Below are positions 25,986 through 35,820 of a stretch of DNA of 54,867 bases, in pieces. The translations under genes were made by a program, and so were the position numbers. The stretch is taken from positions 1 to 54,867 of the forward strand of contig JAQUYH010000009.1 of the NCBI GenBank assembly GCA_028691955.1. Reading direction: 5' to 3'. How positions within the stretch are numbered: position 1 is the first letter of the stretch; the number at the start of each line of letters is the position of its first letter. Under the pieces are notes generated by a model, which was not told the origin of the DNA, did not search any database, and saw nothing but the letters and a program-made list of their open reading frames with translations. The stretch comes from Bacilli bacterium. GTDB lineage: Bacteria > Bacillota_I > Bacilli_A > RF39 > UBA660.

Positions 25986-28900
25986 GTGAGGGTAGATCAT
26001 AACTATAAAAATGATGTTAGAAAGATAGAAAAGTATAGAGCAAAGCTTATTTTTATGATCAAAAAAAATAAGTCTATTGATAGTATTAATGAGTGGTTAG
26101 TAGATAATTATTTTATTCTTTTAGAAAATAGAAAATGTATTATTGATGAATTAAGTTTTAATGAGCTTGAAAAGATTAAAAGAAAAAGAAAAAATTTCTT
26201 AATTCATTTGGTTGAAGAGATTTTAGAAAAAACTGGATATGCTTTTAATTCTAAAAAGATATATAGTGATATTTATAAGTTTCAAGAAAAAAATAATGAC
26301 TATTTTTCTTATTCTGAACTTAGCTATATTTTTGTTATGTTTAAAATTGTTTTAATTAAACAGCTTCGTGATCTTTCAATGCGTTTAAATGAAAGATTAG
26401 AAATAAAAATGAAAATGGTTAATAAGTATAATAAAATTATAAAGAATTCTAATAGAAGAAATTTCAAGTTATCTAATTATTTGAAAATAGATGAAGAACT
26501 ATTAAATAATGATTATTATGTTGAACAATTAAACCATTTACTTAGAAGACTTGGAAGTGTTTCTGAAGATGAGTTTATTAAATTAAATAAAATATTTGAT
26601 GAAAAAAATTTATCAATGAAAGATATGATTGACAATGCTCATAAGAAGTATACTGAAGATAGCATTTTAATGTCTAATATTTTTAATTTTTTAAAGGGTA
26701 TTATTAGAGTAGAGTTTCATAACTTTTTAACGGAAACTAGCCATGTTGAAAGAGTCCTTTGTAGTGAGAAAGTAAATATATATGAAAATATGTACGAAAA
26801 CAATAAAGTAGAATACAGAAGAAAAGTATTTAAGAATGCTAAAAGGAAAAAGGTTACACAGTACAAGTATGCTATGGATTTAGTTAAAAAGTCTGATGAG
26901 GAAAATAGACATATTGGTTTTAATTTATTTAAAAAGAAAAACATTAAATTAAGAACTTATATTTATATATTCTTTTGCTTGCTTTTTACAATAAGTGCTT
27001 CTTATGGTTTTTCACTACTTTTACATGGTTTTACTTTTTTCTTGTTATTAATACCAATGAGTATTGTTTCAATAGAAATTATAAATCAAGTGCTTATGCA
27101 TTTTATAAGACCTAATACTTTAAACAAAATTAAGTTTGAAGATAATATTATTCCTTTGGAATATTCTACAATGGTTATTATTCCAACTATTTTAAATAGT
27201 GAGGATAAAGTTAATAAAATGTTTGATCATTTGGAAGCTTATTATCTTTCTAATAAAAGTAAGAATTTGTATTTCACTTTATTGGGGGACTGTACTAGTG
27301 CGAAAGAAAAAGATATCCCCTTAGATGAAGTTATAGTTAAAGCTGGTCTTAAGAAAGTAAGAGAACTTAATCAAAAGTATAATGAGAGATTATTCTACTT
27401 CATTTATAGAAATAGATTTTATAATGAAGGAGAAGGAGAGTTTTTAGGGTTAGAAAGAAAAAGAGGCGCTATTAATCATTTTAATAAATTAATATTAGGA
27501 CAGTTAAGTGAGGAGGAAACTGAAAAGTATTTTAGATGTGAAACATTTAAAAGATTTAATAAGAAAATTAAATATGTTATTACTTTGGACTGTGATACTA
27601 AAATAGTTTTAAATACAGCTATTAAGATGGTTGGAACTATGGCTCATCCTATGAATCAAGCTGTTTTATCAAGTGATAAAAAGGTTGTTGTTAGTGGGTA
27701 TGGTATTATGCAACCAAGAATTAGTATTGATGTAGAAGTTACTAATAAGAGTCAATATTCGCAGTTATTTGCGGGTCTTGGAGGATTAGACATATACACA
27801 ACGGCATTTTTTGAATTATATCAGGATGTTTTTGGTGAAGCTAATTTTGCTGGTAAGGGTATCTATGATTTGGAAGTATTTAATACTGTTTTAGATGGAA
27901 GATTTCCTGATAATTTGATTTTAAGTCATGATTTACTTGAAGGAACGCATATAAGAGCAGGCCTTATTGATGATTTGGAGGTATTTGATGAATATCCTTC
28001 TAGTTATTTAAAAGATTCTGCTAGACATCATAGGTGGAATAGAGGGGATTGGCAGATAATATCTTGGTTATTTCCTAAGGTTCGTGATGCTAAAAATAAA
28101 AAGATTAAAAATGAAATTAATGCTTTATCTAAATGGAAGATTTTTGATAATTTAAGAAGAAGTACGGTTTATTTCTTTTTGATGTTATTTTTGTTTTTTG
28201 GAATTACTTTTGGTGGGGAATGTGCTGTATATTATTTTATAATTACTTTGTTTATTATATTTATACCATCATTTTTCTATCTTATTTCTAAATTGTTTTA
28301 TAGAAGTAAGAAGGATCCTTTCTTAAAATATTATTTGTTTTTATTCAAAGGTTTTATTGCAACTGTTGATAGGGCAGTAGTTACTTTTTCTGTTTTACCT
28401 TATGAAGTTTTTACTTATTTTGATAGTAGTGTGAAAGCATTATATAGAATGTTTGTAAGTCACAAAAAGCTTTTAAACTGGGTTACTGCTGAAGAGTTGG
28501 AAAGCAGAATGAATGATAAATTTATTACTTATATTAAAGCTTTTAAAATTAATTATATTTCAGCTCTTTTACTTGTAATACTATCAATTCTTTTTAATAA
28601 ACAAGCGTTACCAATAGCTATTTTAACAAGTTCTTTATGGATACTTGCTCCTATAATTATGCATAGAATGAGTAAAAGTATTGTTGATAACAAGCCTGAA
28701 CTTAATGGCTTTGAAAAAGAAAATGTTAAGGAATTGGCTTTAAAAACATGGAAATATTTTAGTGATAATTTAAATGAAAGCAATAATTATTTAGTGCCAG
28801 ATAATTATCAAATTAATAGATATGAAAATTTTGATTATAAAACGTCTCCTACTAATATTGGTTTTTCTTTAGTTAGTATAGTGAGTGCTTATGAGTTAGG

Positions 28901-31900
28901 ATTTATTGATGAGAAAAAAGCTGTTTTCTATATTAGTAATATAATTGATACGGTTGAGAGACTTGAAAAATGGAATGGGCATTTGTTTAACTGGTATAAT
29001 ATTTATGATTTAAAGAAATTACCTAATTATTTTGTATCTACTGTAGATAGTGGAAACTATACTTCAGCTTTGTTTGTTGTTAAAGCATTTTTAACTAAAT
29101 TAAAATATCCTACTTTGGTTAAAAAGATAAAAGGTTTGATTGATGAAGTTGATTTTTCTAAATTATATAACTCTGACTTGGATGTTTTTAGTATTGGTTA
29201 TGATTATACAGAAGATAAATTAATTCCTTATAATTATAATAATTTTGCTAGTGAATCTCGCTTAGCTTCTTTTGTTGCGATAGCTAAAGGTGATGTACCA
29301 TTTAAACATTGGTTTTGTTTAGATAAAACACTTACAAAGTATAAAAGGTATAAAGGTGTTGTTTCTTGGAATGGTACTGCTTTTGAATATTTTATGCCTT
29401 TAATATTTATGGATACTTTTAAGCATACGATATTAGATGAGAGTTATCATTTTGCATTGTTTGCTCAAAAAAGATTTATGAAAAAAATTGATAAACGTCT
29501 TCCTTGGGGAATTAGTGAGTCTGGTTATAATGAATTAGATGACTCACAAAGTTATAAGTATAAAGCTTTTGGTGTACCTTTTCTTAAGTTTAAAGAGGAA
29601 CAAAATAGTCCAATCGTTTTATCGCCATATAGTTCTATTATGGCTATTGGTCTTGATGAAACTTCTGTTTATCAAAATTTAGAAAAGTTTATTAAATTAG
29701 GTCTTTATAGTGAATATGGTTTTTATGAATCTTATGATAATGATGATAAAGCTGTAGTTAAAGCATATTATGCTCATCATCAGGGTATGATACTTTCTTC
29801 TATAGCTAATTATTTGAAGAAAAATGTTATAAGAAATTATTTTCACAATAACAAAGAAATTGATTCTGTTGAAATGCTTTTAAAAGAAAAAGTTCAACTT
29901 GATGTTTATATTAATTTAAAAGATACTAAGTATAGACGATATGACTATAATGTTGAGAATGAAGATTATGATATTAGAGAATTTAATGAAATTAATGAAG
30001 TCGATGAGTATTCGGTTTTAAGTAATGGCTTTTATTCTGTATTAATGGATGATAAAGGTAGAGGTATAAGCAAATATAAAAATCTTCAAATTAATAGGTA
30101 TAGAAATATTACTGATCAAGATTATGGTATGTTTTTATATATTAAAAATAAGAAGAATAATCATTTTTGGTCTAATACTTTTGCGCCAACTTATAAGGAA
30201 CCTGAAAAGTATAAAGTAATTTTTTCTGGCGATAAGGTTAAGTATATTAGAGATGATGAAGGTATAGCTACTACTACTGAAGTTGTTGTTCCAAGAAAAG
30301 ATAATGCTGAAGTTAGAAAGATAACTATTAAAAATAATAATAAAAAAAGTGTTATTTTAGAATTAACTTCTTATTTTGAAATGATTATGTGTAGAAATGA
30401 AGAAGATATTGCTCATAGAACTTTTAATGCTTTAAGTATTACTAGTGAAGTAGAGAATGATTCTTTAATATTTAAAAGAAAATCTAGAACTAAAGATAAT
30501 ACTAATTATTTTATTATTAATAAAATGTTTATCGATAAAAGTAGTGTTAAAACTTATTTCGAAAATGATAGAACTAGATTTATTGGAAGAAATAATAGTA
30601 TTTTAAGGCCTGATGCACTAACAAAAAACTATAAGTTTTCAGAGAGTGTTATTCCTTCAGTTGATCCTATTTCAAGTATTAGAAAAACAGTTACTTTAGA
30701 GCCTTCTAAGAGTATAGAGTTATATTTGATATGTGGCTTTGGTAAGTCAAAAATACAGGTTTTGGATATTGTTAATTCTTATGATTCTAAAGAGAAAATA
30801 GAAAACATGTTTAATGATACGGCTGTTTACAATCATATGATTGATAGTTATTCTAATATTACTTTGGATCAAAAGAGAATATATAATAAAGTATTAAAGT
30901 ATATTTATAGTAAGAATTTTAATAAAGTTAATTTCTATAATGATTTAAGTAAAATAGATAATTTGGATAAGAAAACACTTTGGAAGTATGGTATTTCTGG
31001 TAATTTACCAATAGTACTAGTAGAGGTTTATGATTCATCGGATTTATATTTAATTGCTGAACTTTTAAAAATGTTTGAGTTTTTTAAAACCAAAACAATA
31101 TATATAGATGTTGTTATTTTAAATAATCAAACTAGTGAAGATATGACAATTGTTAAATATATTAATAAGTTTATTTACAGAATTAATCATTTAAATTATT
31201 TTGAAAATACTTTAGGTAATATTTATAATATTGCCAAAAGAGATTTAAGTACTCTAGAAGAAGAGAAGATTAAATTATTTTCTTTGGTTAGTTTAACTTC
31301 TAAATATTTAGGGTCATTTGAAGATCAAATTGATAGTTCTTTTGATTTTGTAACTTATGATGATTTTAGAAATTTTGAATATATTAAAAATATTAGAAAT
31401 GATTTTACTAAAAAATTAGATTTTGATAATAGTTTTGGTGGTTTTACTAATGATGGTAAGGAATATTTAATTAAAAATGTTTCTACTCCTATGCCTTGGA
31501 TTAATGTACTAGCTGGTAATCACTTTGGTAGTATAGTAAGTGCTGGAGCGGGTGGATTTACTTATGTTAATAATAGTAATATGTTTAAGTTTAGCTCTTG
31601 GAGTAATGATATAACAAGAGATAACATTAGTGAAAAGATTATTATTTCAGGTAAAGTATTTGTGCCATCTATTGTTAAACATGGCTTTGGTTATACAGAA
31701 ATGTTTGCTGAAACAAAAGACTATAAAATATGTATTACTAATTTTGTTGGTTTGAACAGTAAAAAGAAATACTTTAAAATTGATATTAAAAATAAAACGG
31801 ATTATAAAAAAGAATTAGATATTGATTTATTGGTTAAGATGGTTTTAGGTAATAATGAAGAATATACTAGTAAATATATAATGGGTGACTTTGATAAGGA

Positions 31901-33635
31901 TAGAAATATATTTGTTATTCAAAATAAAGCAAGTGATGTATATTCAGAAATTTTAACTTATATGACATCTAGTTTAGATATTGAAAGATATCAAAGTGAT
32001 TTATATTATAAAACGATAGGCGTTTCATTTGAGCTTAATAAGTTAGAGTCTAAGAAATTCTCTTTTACAATGGGTGTTTTAAATGATGATGAAAAGAGTA
32101 TTGATGAAGAGTATAGAGAAATTACTAATTTCTGGGATGATAAGCTTGGTTCTATTTTAGTTGATACTCCTGATAAAAGCTTTAATTATATGATTAATGG
32201 TTGGTCTCTTTATCAAGTATATTCATCTAGAATCATGGCTAAAGCTGCCTTTTATCAAACGGGTGGAGCAATTGGTTTTAGAGATCAATTACAAGATATG
32301 ATGGGTATTATATATAATGATCCTAATGCGGTTAGAAATCAGATTATTGAACATGCTAAACATCAATTTTTAGATGGATCTGTTCTACACTGGTGGCATG
32401 AAGATGTTATGTTTGGTAGTAGAACGACTTTCTCAGATGATTATTTATGGCTTATTTATGTTACTAATGAATATATTAGAATAACAGGTGATAATAGTAT
32501 ATTAAAAGAAAATGCTTGCTTTGTTAAAGGAGAAGAGTTAGGTGGACGTAGTGAGATGGGTTTAACTTATTCTTACATTAATGAAGAAAAGACTATATAT
32601 GAGCACATGAAGTTATGTGTTTCAAGAGCCTTAAATAGATTTGGTCAACATAATTTACCTTTAATGGGATGTGGTGACTGGAATGATGGTATGAGCCATG
32701 TTGGAAGAGGCGGAAAAGGTGAAAGTGTTTTTGTAGGTTTCTTCTTATATGATATTCTTCAAAAGATGAGTGATATTTCTACTTCTTTAAATGATAAGGA
32801 GTTTGCTGTAACTTGCAACAATAAGGCGGTTTCATTAAAGAATGATCTGAATAATTATGCATGGGATGGAGATTGGTATTTAAGGGCTTTCTATGACAAT
32901 GGAGACTCTATTGGATCTAGAAATAATATGGAATGTAATATTGATTTACTTAGTCAAACTTGGAGTATTTTATCTGATGTAGCTCCAACTGATAGAAAGA
33001 AGAAAGTCTTAGAAGAGGTTTCTAATAAGTTAGTTGATAATGAGAATAAGATTTTGAAGTTATTAACGCCTCCTTTTGAAAATTCTATTAATTATCCAGG
33101 TTATATTAAAGATTATATTCCAGGAACTCGTGAGAATGGTGGACAATATACTCATGCTAGTTTGTGGTATATCCTCTCTTTATTAAAAGAGCATGACACG
33201 GATAAAGCTTATGAATATTATAGTTGGATTAATCCAATTAACAGAACTAAAACTTTTGAAGATGTATTAAAGTATAAGGTTGAGCCTTATGCGATTGTAG
33301 CTGACATTTATTCTAATCCTGATCTAGTAGGTAGAGGTGGATGGAGTTGGTATACTGGTTCTGCTTCTTGGTTTTATAAGATTGGTATTGAAGAAATACT
33401 TGGATTTAAAAAAGAAGGTAATAAGTTAAAAATTGTACCTAATATTTGTAGTAAATGGAGTAAATATTCTATTAAATATAAATATGAATCTTCTGTTTAT
33501 GAAATATTTGTTATTAATGGTGTAAGTAGTGGTAAAGTAGAAATGGTTTTAGATGGTAAGGCTATTAGTGATGAATTTATTACTTTAAAAGATGATGGAT
33601 TGGTTCATAAATTAGAAGTTAAGATCAAAGGATAG
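25986..33635 (+). CDS. Giant cyclic beta-glucan synthase-like protein (GT84 + glycoamylase-like + GH94)
   Basis: A multidomain protein of 2549 residues in the NdvB/ChvB style. Those enzymes build beta-1,2-glucan from UDP-glucose, cyclise it and trim it. In order: a helical N-terminal region (1-320); membrane helices (about 325-380); a glycosyltransferase domain with LDCDTK (DxD near 535) and HHRWNRGDW (near 680); more helices (about 725-780 and 857-893); a glycoamylase-like domain with LPWGISESGYNELDDSQ (near 1171) and YYAHHQGMIL (near 1259); then beta-rich regions and a GH94 phosphorylase domain with GGAIGFRDQLQD and GCGDWNDGM, catalytic Asp near 2234. The start is GTG at 25986 after GGTGAT; a TATAAT -10 (25955-25960) rules out the ATG at 25941. 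Confidence 0.88.
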   Translation: MRVDHNYKNDVRKIEKYRAKLIFMIKKNKSIDSINEWLVDNYFILLENRKCIIDELSFNELEKIKRKRKNFLIHLVEEILEKTGYAFNSKKIYSDIYKFQEKNNDYFSYSELSYIFVMFKIVLIKQLRDLSMRLNERLEIKMKMVNKYNKIIKNSNRRNFKLSNYLKIDEELLNNDYYVEQLNHLLRRLGSVSEDEFIKLNKIFDEKNLSMKDMIDNAHKKYTEDSILMSNIFNFLKGIIRVEFHNFLTETSHVERVLCSEKVNIYENMYENNKVEYRRKVFKNAKRKKVTQYKYAMDLVKKSDEENRHIGFNLFKKKNIKLRTYIYIFFCLLFTISASYGFSLLLHGFTFFLLLIPMSIVSIEIINQVLMHFIRPNTLNKIKFEDNIIPLEYSTMVIIPTILNSEDKVNKMFDHLEAYYLSNKSKNLYFTLLGDCTSAKEKDIPLDEVIVKAGLKKVRELNQKYNERLFYFIYRNRFYNEGEGEFLGLERKRGAINHFNKLILGQLSEEETEKYFRCETFKRFNKKIKYVITLDCDTKIVLNTAIKMVGTMAHPMNQAVLSSDKKVVVSGYGIMQPRISIDVEVTNKSQYSQLFAGLGGLDIYTTAFFELYQDVFGEANFAGKGIYDLEVFNTVLDGRFPDNLILSHDLLEGTHIRAGLIDDLEVFDEYPSSYLKDSARHHRWNRGDWQIISWLFPKVRDAKNKKIKNEINALSKWKIFDNLRRSTVYFFLMLFLFFGITFGGECAVYYFIITLFIIFIPSFFYLISKLFYRSKKDPFLKYYLFLFKGFIATVDRAVVTFSVLPYEVFTYFDSSVKALYRMFVSHKKLLNWVTAEELESRMNDKFITYIKAFKINYISALLLVILSILFNKQALPIAILTSSLWILAPIIMHRMSKSIVDNKPELNGFEKENVKELALKTWKYFSDNLNESNNYLVPDNYQINRYENFDYKTSPTNIGFSLVSIVSAYELGFIDEKKAVFYISNIIDTVERLEKWNGHLFNWYNIYDLKKLPNYFVSTVDSGNYTSALFVVKAFLTKLKYPTLVKKIKGLIDEVDFSKLYNSDLDVFSIGYDYTEDKLIPYNYNNFASESRLASFVAIAKGDVPFKHWFCLDKTLTKYKRYKGVVSWNGTAFEYFMPLIFMDTFKHTILDESYHFALFAQKRFMKKIDKRLPWGISESGYNELDDSQSYKYKAFGVPFLKFKEEQNSPIVLSPYSSIMAIGLDETSVYQNLEKFIKLGLYSEYGFYESYDNDDKAVVKAYYAHHQGMILSSIANYLKKNVIRNYFHNNKEIDSVEMLLKEKVQLDVYINLKDTKYRRYDYNVENEDYDIREFNEINEVDEYSVLSNGFYSVLMDDKGRGISKYKNLQINRYRNITDQDYGMFLYIKNKKNNHFWSNTFAPTYKEPEKYKVIFSGDKVKYIRDDEGIATTTEVVVPRKDNAEVRKITIKNNNKKSVILELTSYFEMIMCRNEEDIAHRTFNALSITSEVENDSLIFKRKSRTKDNTNYFIINKMFIDKSSVKTYFENDRTRFIGRNNSILRPDALTKNYKFSESVIPSVDPISSIRKTVTLEPSKSIELYLICGFGKSKIQVLDIVNSYDSKEKIENMFNDTAVYNHMIDSYSNITLDQKRIYNKVLKYIYSKNFNKVNFYNDLSKIDNLDKKTLWKYGISGNLPIVLVEVYDSSDLYLIAELLKMFEFFKTKTIYIDVVILNNQTSEDMTIVKYINKFIYRINHLNYFENTLGNIYNIAKRDLSTLEEEKIKLFSLVSLTSKYLGSFEDQIDSSFDFVTYDDFRNFEYIKNIRNDFTKKLDFDNSFGGFTNDGKEYLIKNVSTPMPWINVLAGNHFGSIVSAGAGGFTYVNNSNMFKFSSWSNDITRDNISEKIIISGKVFVPSIVKHGFGYTEMFAETKDYKICITNFVGLNSKKKYFKIDIKNKTDYKKELDIDLLVKMVLGNNEEYTSKYIMGDFDKDRNIFVIQNKASDVYSEILTYMTSSLDIERYQSDLYYKTIGVSFELNKLESKKFSFTMGVLNDDEKSIDEEYREITNFWDDKLGSILVDTPDKSFNYMINGWSLYQVYSSRIMAKAAFYQTGGAIGFRDQLQDMMGIIYNDPNAVRNQIIEHAKHQFLDGSVLHWWHEDVMFGSRTTFSDDYLWLIYVTNEYIRITGDNSILKENACFVKGEELGGRSEMGLTYSYINEEKTIYEHMKLCVSRALNRFGQHNLPLMGCGDWNDGMSHVGRGGKGESVFVGFFLYDILQKMSDISTSLNDKEFAVTCNNKAVSLKNDLNNYAWDGDWYLRAFYDNGDSIGSRNNMECNIDLLSQTWSILSDVAPTDRKKKVLEEVSNKLVDNENKILKLLTPPFENSINYPGYIKDYIPGTRENGGQYTHASLWYILSLLKEHDTDKAYEYYSWINPINRTKTFEDVLKYKVEPYAIVADIYSNPDLVGRGGWSWYTGSASWFYKIGIEEILGFKKEGNKLKIVPNICSKWSKYSIKYKYESSVYEIFVINGVSSGKVEMVLDGKAISDEFITLKDDGLVHKLEVKIKG

Positions 33636-33654
33636 TGATGAACTATTCTTTTTT
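33629..33654 (+). terminator. Terminator after the glucan synthase gene
   Basis: An 8-bp stem AGGATAGT (33629-33636)/ACTATTCT (33642-33649), one G-U pair, 5-base loop, then T residues. The stop codon is within the stem. Confidence 0.7.
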
Positions 33655-33656
33655 CG

Positions 33657-33685
33657 TTGACTTTTAATTTGATAAAATATATAAT
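33657..33685 (+). promoter_or_regulatory. Promoter of the repeat-protein cluster
   Basis: TTGACT (33657-33662), a 17-base spacer and TATAAT (33680-33685) follow the terminator by two bases. The start codon at 33707 has AAAAAAGGAG before it. Confidence 0.8.
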
Positions 33686-33706
33686 AGCGGTAAAAAAGGA
33701 GAATAT

Positions 33707-34516
33707 ATGGGAAGAAGAGAAGAAAAACTTTATTTAACGCCTTTAGAAATTTATCGTTTAGTTAAAGAAACTGATGCTTCTGCACGTTTACATCCTGAAA
33801 ACTCGATAGTTAGCGATTTAGAAAGCAGAGTAAGAGGATTTGATGAAACGATTGATATTAATATTTTACCTTCAATCTTTAGAATTGTTGCTTTGAGACT
33901 TAATGGTTTATTGCTTAGTAAATTAAAAAGTGTGAATGATGATGAAATTAAAGCAGCATTAGAACAAAATGGTTTAGCAATTTATTATGTAGAAAAACCA
34001 ACAGTTGAAATGCAAATAATGGCCGTTACACAAAATCCTTTGGCAATTCTAGCTATTAAGAATCCTTGCGAAAGGGCTATTGAAGTAGCTGTTGCTACAT
34101 ATGGCGTTCTGATTAAAACAATTAGTAATCCTGCTAATCCAGCTATAAGAATAGCTATTGATAATATGGCAGTTAGGAGTATTACAAAATATTTTCCTAA
34201 TTATGACAAAGACAGTGAAGATTTTTGTGAATATGCTGACCGCAATCTTGGTAAACAAATATTAGAAAAATATGCACTAATTCAAACCGTGGCGTTAAAA
34301 ACGGATACGAAACCTTTAGTTTCTTCGGAATTAACTCAAATGGTTGAAAATTATAATGATGTTTATAATGTATATGTTGGTATTGCTACCGCTTATGTTT
34401 TAGATAACTCACAAAATACTGAATATGATACAGAGTTAGCTTTTTTAAGAAATAGATATTATAGTACTTTAGGTATAACACCAGAAGAAGAACAAAAAAG
34501 ATTTGAAAAAAAATAG
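33707..34516 (+). CDS. DUF4116-like repeat protein, paralog 1
   Basis: First of four tandem paralogs. The 269-residue soluble protein has the shared core near residues 78-130: an NGLAIYYVEKPT-x-EMQ block followed by AV-x-QNPLAI-x-x-IKNPCE. A weaker upstream copy (RIVALRLNGLLLSKLKSV, about 59-76) suggests two or more repeats of one helical unit, reminiscent of DUF4116 repeats (A-x-K-Q-N-G...). The C-terminus ends in RNRYYSTLGITPEEEQKRFEKK, also shared. No signal or membrane helix. It probably shares a transcript with paralog 2, whose start lies 8 bases after this stop. Function unknown. Confidence 0.65.
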   Translation: MGRREEKLYLTPLEIYRLVKETDASARLHPENSIVSDLESRVRGFDETIDINILPSIFRIVALRLNGLLLSKLKSVNDDEIKAALEQNGLAIYYVEKPTVEMQIMAVTQNPLAILAIKNPCERAIEVAVATYGVLIKTISNPANPAIRIAIDNMAVRSITKYFPNYDKDSEDFCEYADRNLGKQILEKYALIQTVALKTDTKPLVSSELTQMVENYNDVYNVYVGIATAYVLDNSQNTEYDTELAFLRNRYYSTLGITPEEEQKRFEKK

Positions 34517-34524
34517 GGGGATTT

Positions 34525-35052
34525 ATGGATAAAGTTTCTAATGGTATTGAAAAAGAATTTGCTCCAGGAGTAGCAGATGAGGAAATTATTGAATCATTAA
34601 AAGAAAATGGTTTGCGTATTTATTATGTAGAAAAACCAACAGAAGAAATGCAGAGAATAGCTGTTAGACAAAATCCATTGGCTATAATAGGCATTAAGCA
34701 TCCTTGTGAAGAAGTCTTTAAAATTGCTTTTAAAGCTTTAGGATATTTGGTTTTTATGTTTCCAGAATTAGAAGAAAATTTAAAAAATATAGCTATAGAA
34801 AGTATTTTGGAATCTAAAATAGATGAGGAATTTAGTGAAGAAGGATTAAGACTTACTGTTGATGAAGTGGATTGTAGAATTAGGAAGTCTCGCCTTAGAA
34901 TTAATGGTGATTTAATAGGTAGAGTTTTATTTAATCAACCCATTAATGAAGATCTTGATAAATTAGAAAACCTAAAGAAAGCTTTTTATAGAACTTTAGG
35001 AATAACAGAAGAGGATTATCAAAAGGAAATGCATTTGAGAAACAATGCTTAA
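34525..35052 (+). CDS. DUF4116-like repeat protein, paralog 2
   Basis: 175 residues. The conserved core starts earlier (about 20-70: DEEIIESLKENGLRIYYVEKPTEEMQ, then AVRQNPLAIIGIKHPCEE), so this copy lacks the N-terminal extension of paralogs 1 and 3. The C-terminal helix KKAFYRTLGITEEDYQKE matches the others. AGGGGGA precedes the ATG. It is followed by a terminator and a new promoter, so paralog 3 is separately transcribed. Function unknown. Confidence 0.65.
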   Translation: MDKVSNGIEKEFAPGVADEEIIESLKENGLRIYYVEKPTEEMQRIAVRQNPLAIIGIKHPCEEVFKIAFKALGYLVFMFPELEENLKNIAIESILESKIDEEFSEEGLRLTVDEVDCRIRKSRLRINGDLIGRVLFNQPINEDLDKLENLKKAFYRTLGITEEDYQKEMHLRNNA

Positions 35053-35076
35053 GCACATAATATGAAGTGATATATT

Positions 35077-35112
35077 AAAAGTAGACAGGAAAAAAGAACT
35101 GTTTACTTTTTT
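35077..35112 (+). terminator. Terminator after paralog 2
   Basis: A 12-bp stem AAAAGTAGACAG (35077-35088)/CTGTTTACTTTT (35099-35110), one G-U pair, with a 10-base A-rich loop, ending in T residues. Confidence 0.75.
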
Positions 35113-35113
35113 A

Positions 35114-35142
35114 TTGACTTTATTTGCTTTAGTATATATAAT
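35114..35142 (+). promoter_or_regulatory. Promoter of paralog 3
   Basis: TTGACT (35114-35119), 17 bases, TATAAT (35137-35142), just after the terminator. The -35 is identical to that of the paralog 1 promoter, so the two units may have been copied with their control regions. Confidence 0.75.
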
Positions 35143-35166
35143 AACTAGCAAAAAGGGGGAAATATT

Positions 35167-35811
35167 ATGAAAAAAAATGTAACTCTTACAACGCAAGAAC
35201 TTTTGAGTGTTCTTTTTGCTCATAAAAAAGATTCTAGTATTGTAGAGGTTATAAAAGATCCAAAGCGAATAGAGAGTGTTCAAAATCCTTGTGCGATTTT
35301 AAAAAAATTAGCGTTACAACAGGATGGATTATTGTTAGGAAGCATCAATGGTGGTGTGACTGATGAAGACATAGATATAGCTTTAACACAAAATGGATTA
35401 GCTATTTATTATGTAGAAAAGCCAACGGATGAAATGCAAGTAAAAGCTGTTAAACAAAATGTTTTAGCGATTTTTGGAATTAAAAATCCGTGTGATAAAG
35501 CTATTACAGCAGTTGTTAATGTATGTGGCTATTTAATTTTTTGTTATAAAGATGCTGGTGATGAGGCTAAAGTGTTAGCGGCGCAGAGCTTAGCAAAAGC
35601 GAAAATGTTTGAAGATTTTGAAAATTCAGATGGAGATTATTATATTTTTACTAATGAGTCTTTTTCAAAGTATTTGTCTTATTTTATGGACTTAGTTTAT
35701 AGTGGTAATCCAACAATTGATGAAACACTTGAAATTTTTGATAAAAGATCAGCTTTTTGTGAAGCTATTGGCATTGATCCTATAACGGATGAAAAAGTAA
35801 AAAATAAGTAA
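35167..35811 (+). CDS. DUF4116-like repeat protein, paralog 3
   Basis: 214 residues. Two adjacent units are clear: NPCAILKKLALQQDGLLLGSING, then DEDIDIALTQNGLAIYYVEKPTDEMQ with AVKQNVLAIFGIKNPCDKA. The C-terminus (RSAFCEAIGIDPITDEK) matches the family tail. AAAAGGGGGAA precedes the ATG. The broken paralog 4 starts 9 bases after this stop and would be read from the same transcript. Function unknown. Confidence 0.65.
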   Translation: MKKNVTLTTQELLSVLFAHKKDSSIVEVIKDPKRIESVQNPCAILKKLALQQDGLLLGSINGGVTDEDIDIALTQNGLAIYYVEKPTDEMQVKAVKQNVLAIFGIKNPCDKAITAVVNVCGYLIFCYKDAGDEAKVLAAQSLAKAKMFEDFENSDGDYYIFTNESFSKYLSYFMDLVYSGNPTIDETLEIFDKRSAFCEAIGIDPITDEKVKNK

Positions 35812-35820
35812 GGAGAATGT

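Noticed and set aside
28553-28783. Minus-strand hydrophobic open frame
   Set aside because: It mirrors a membrane segment of the glucan synthase gene and has no ribosome-binding site.
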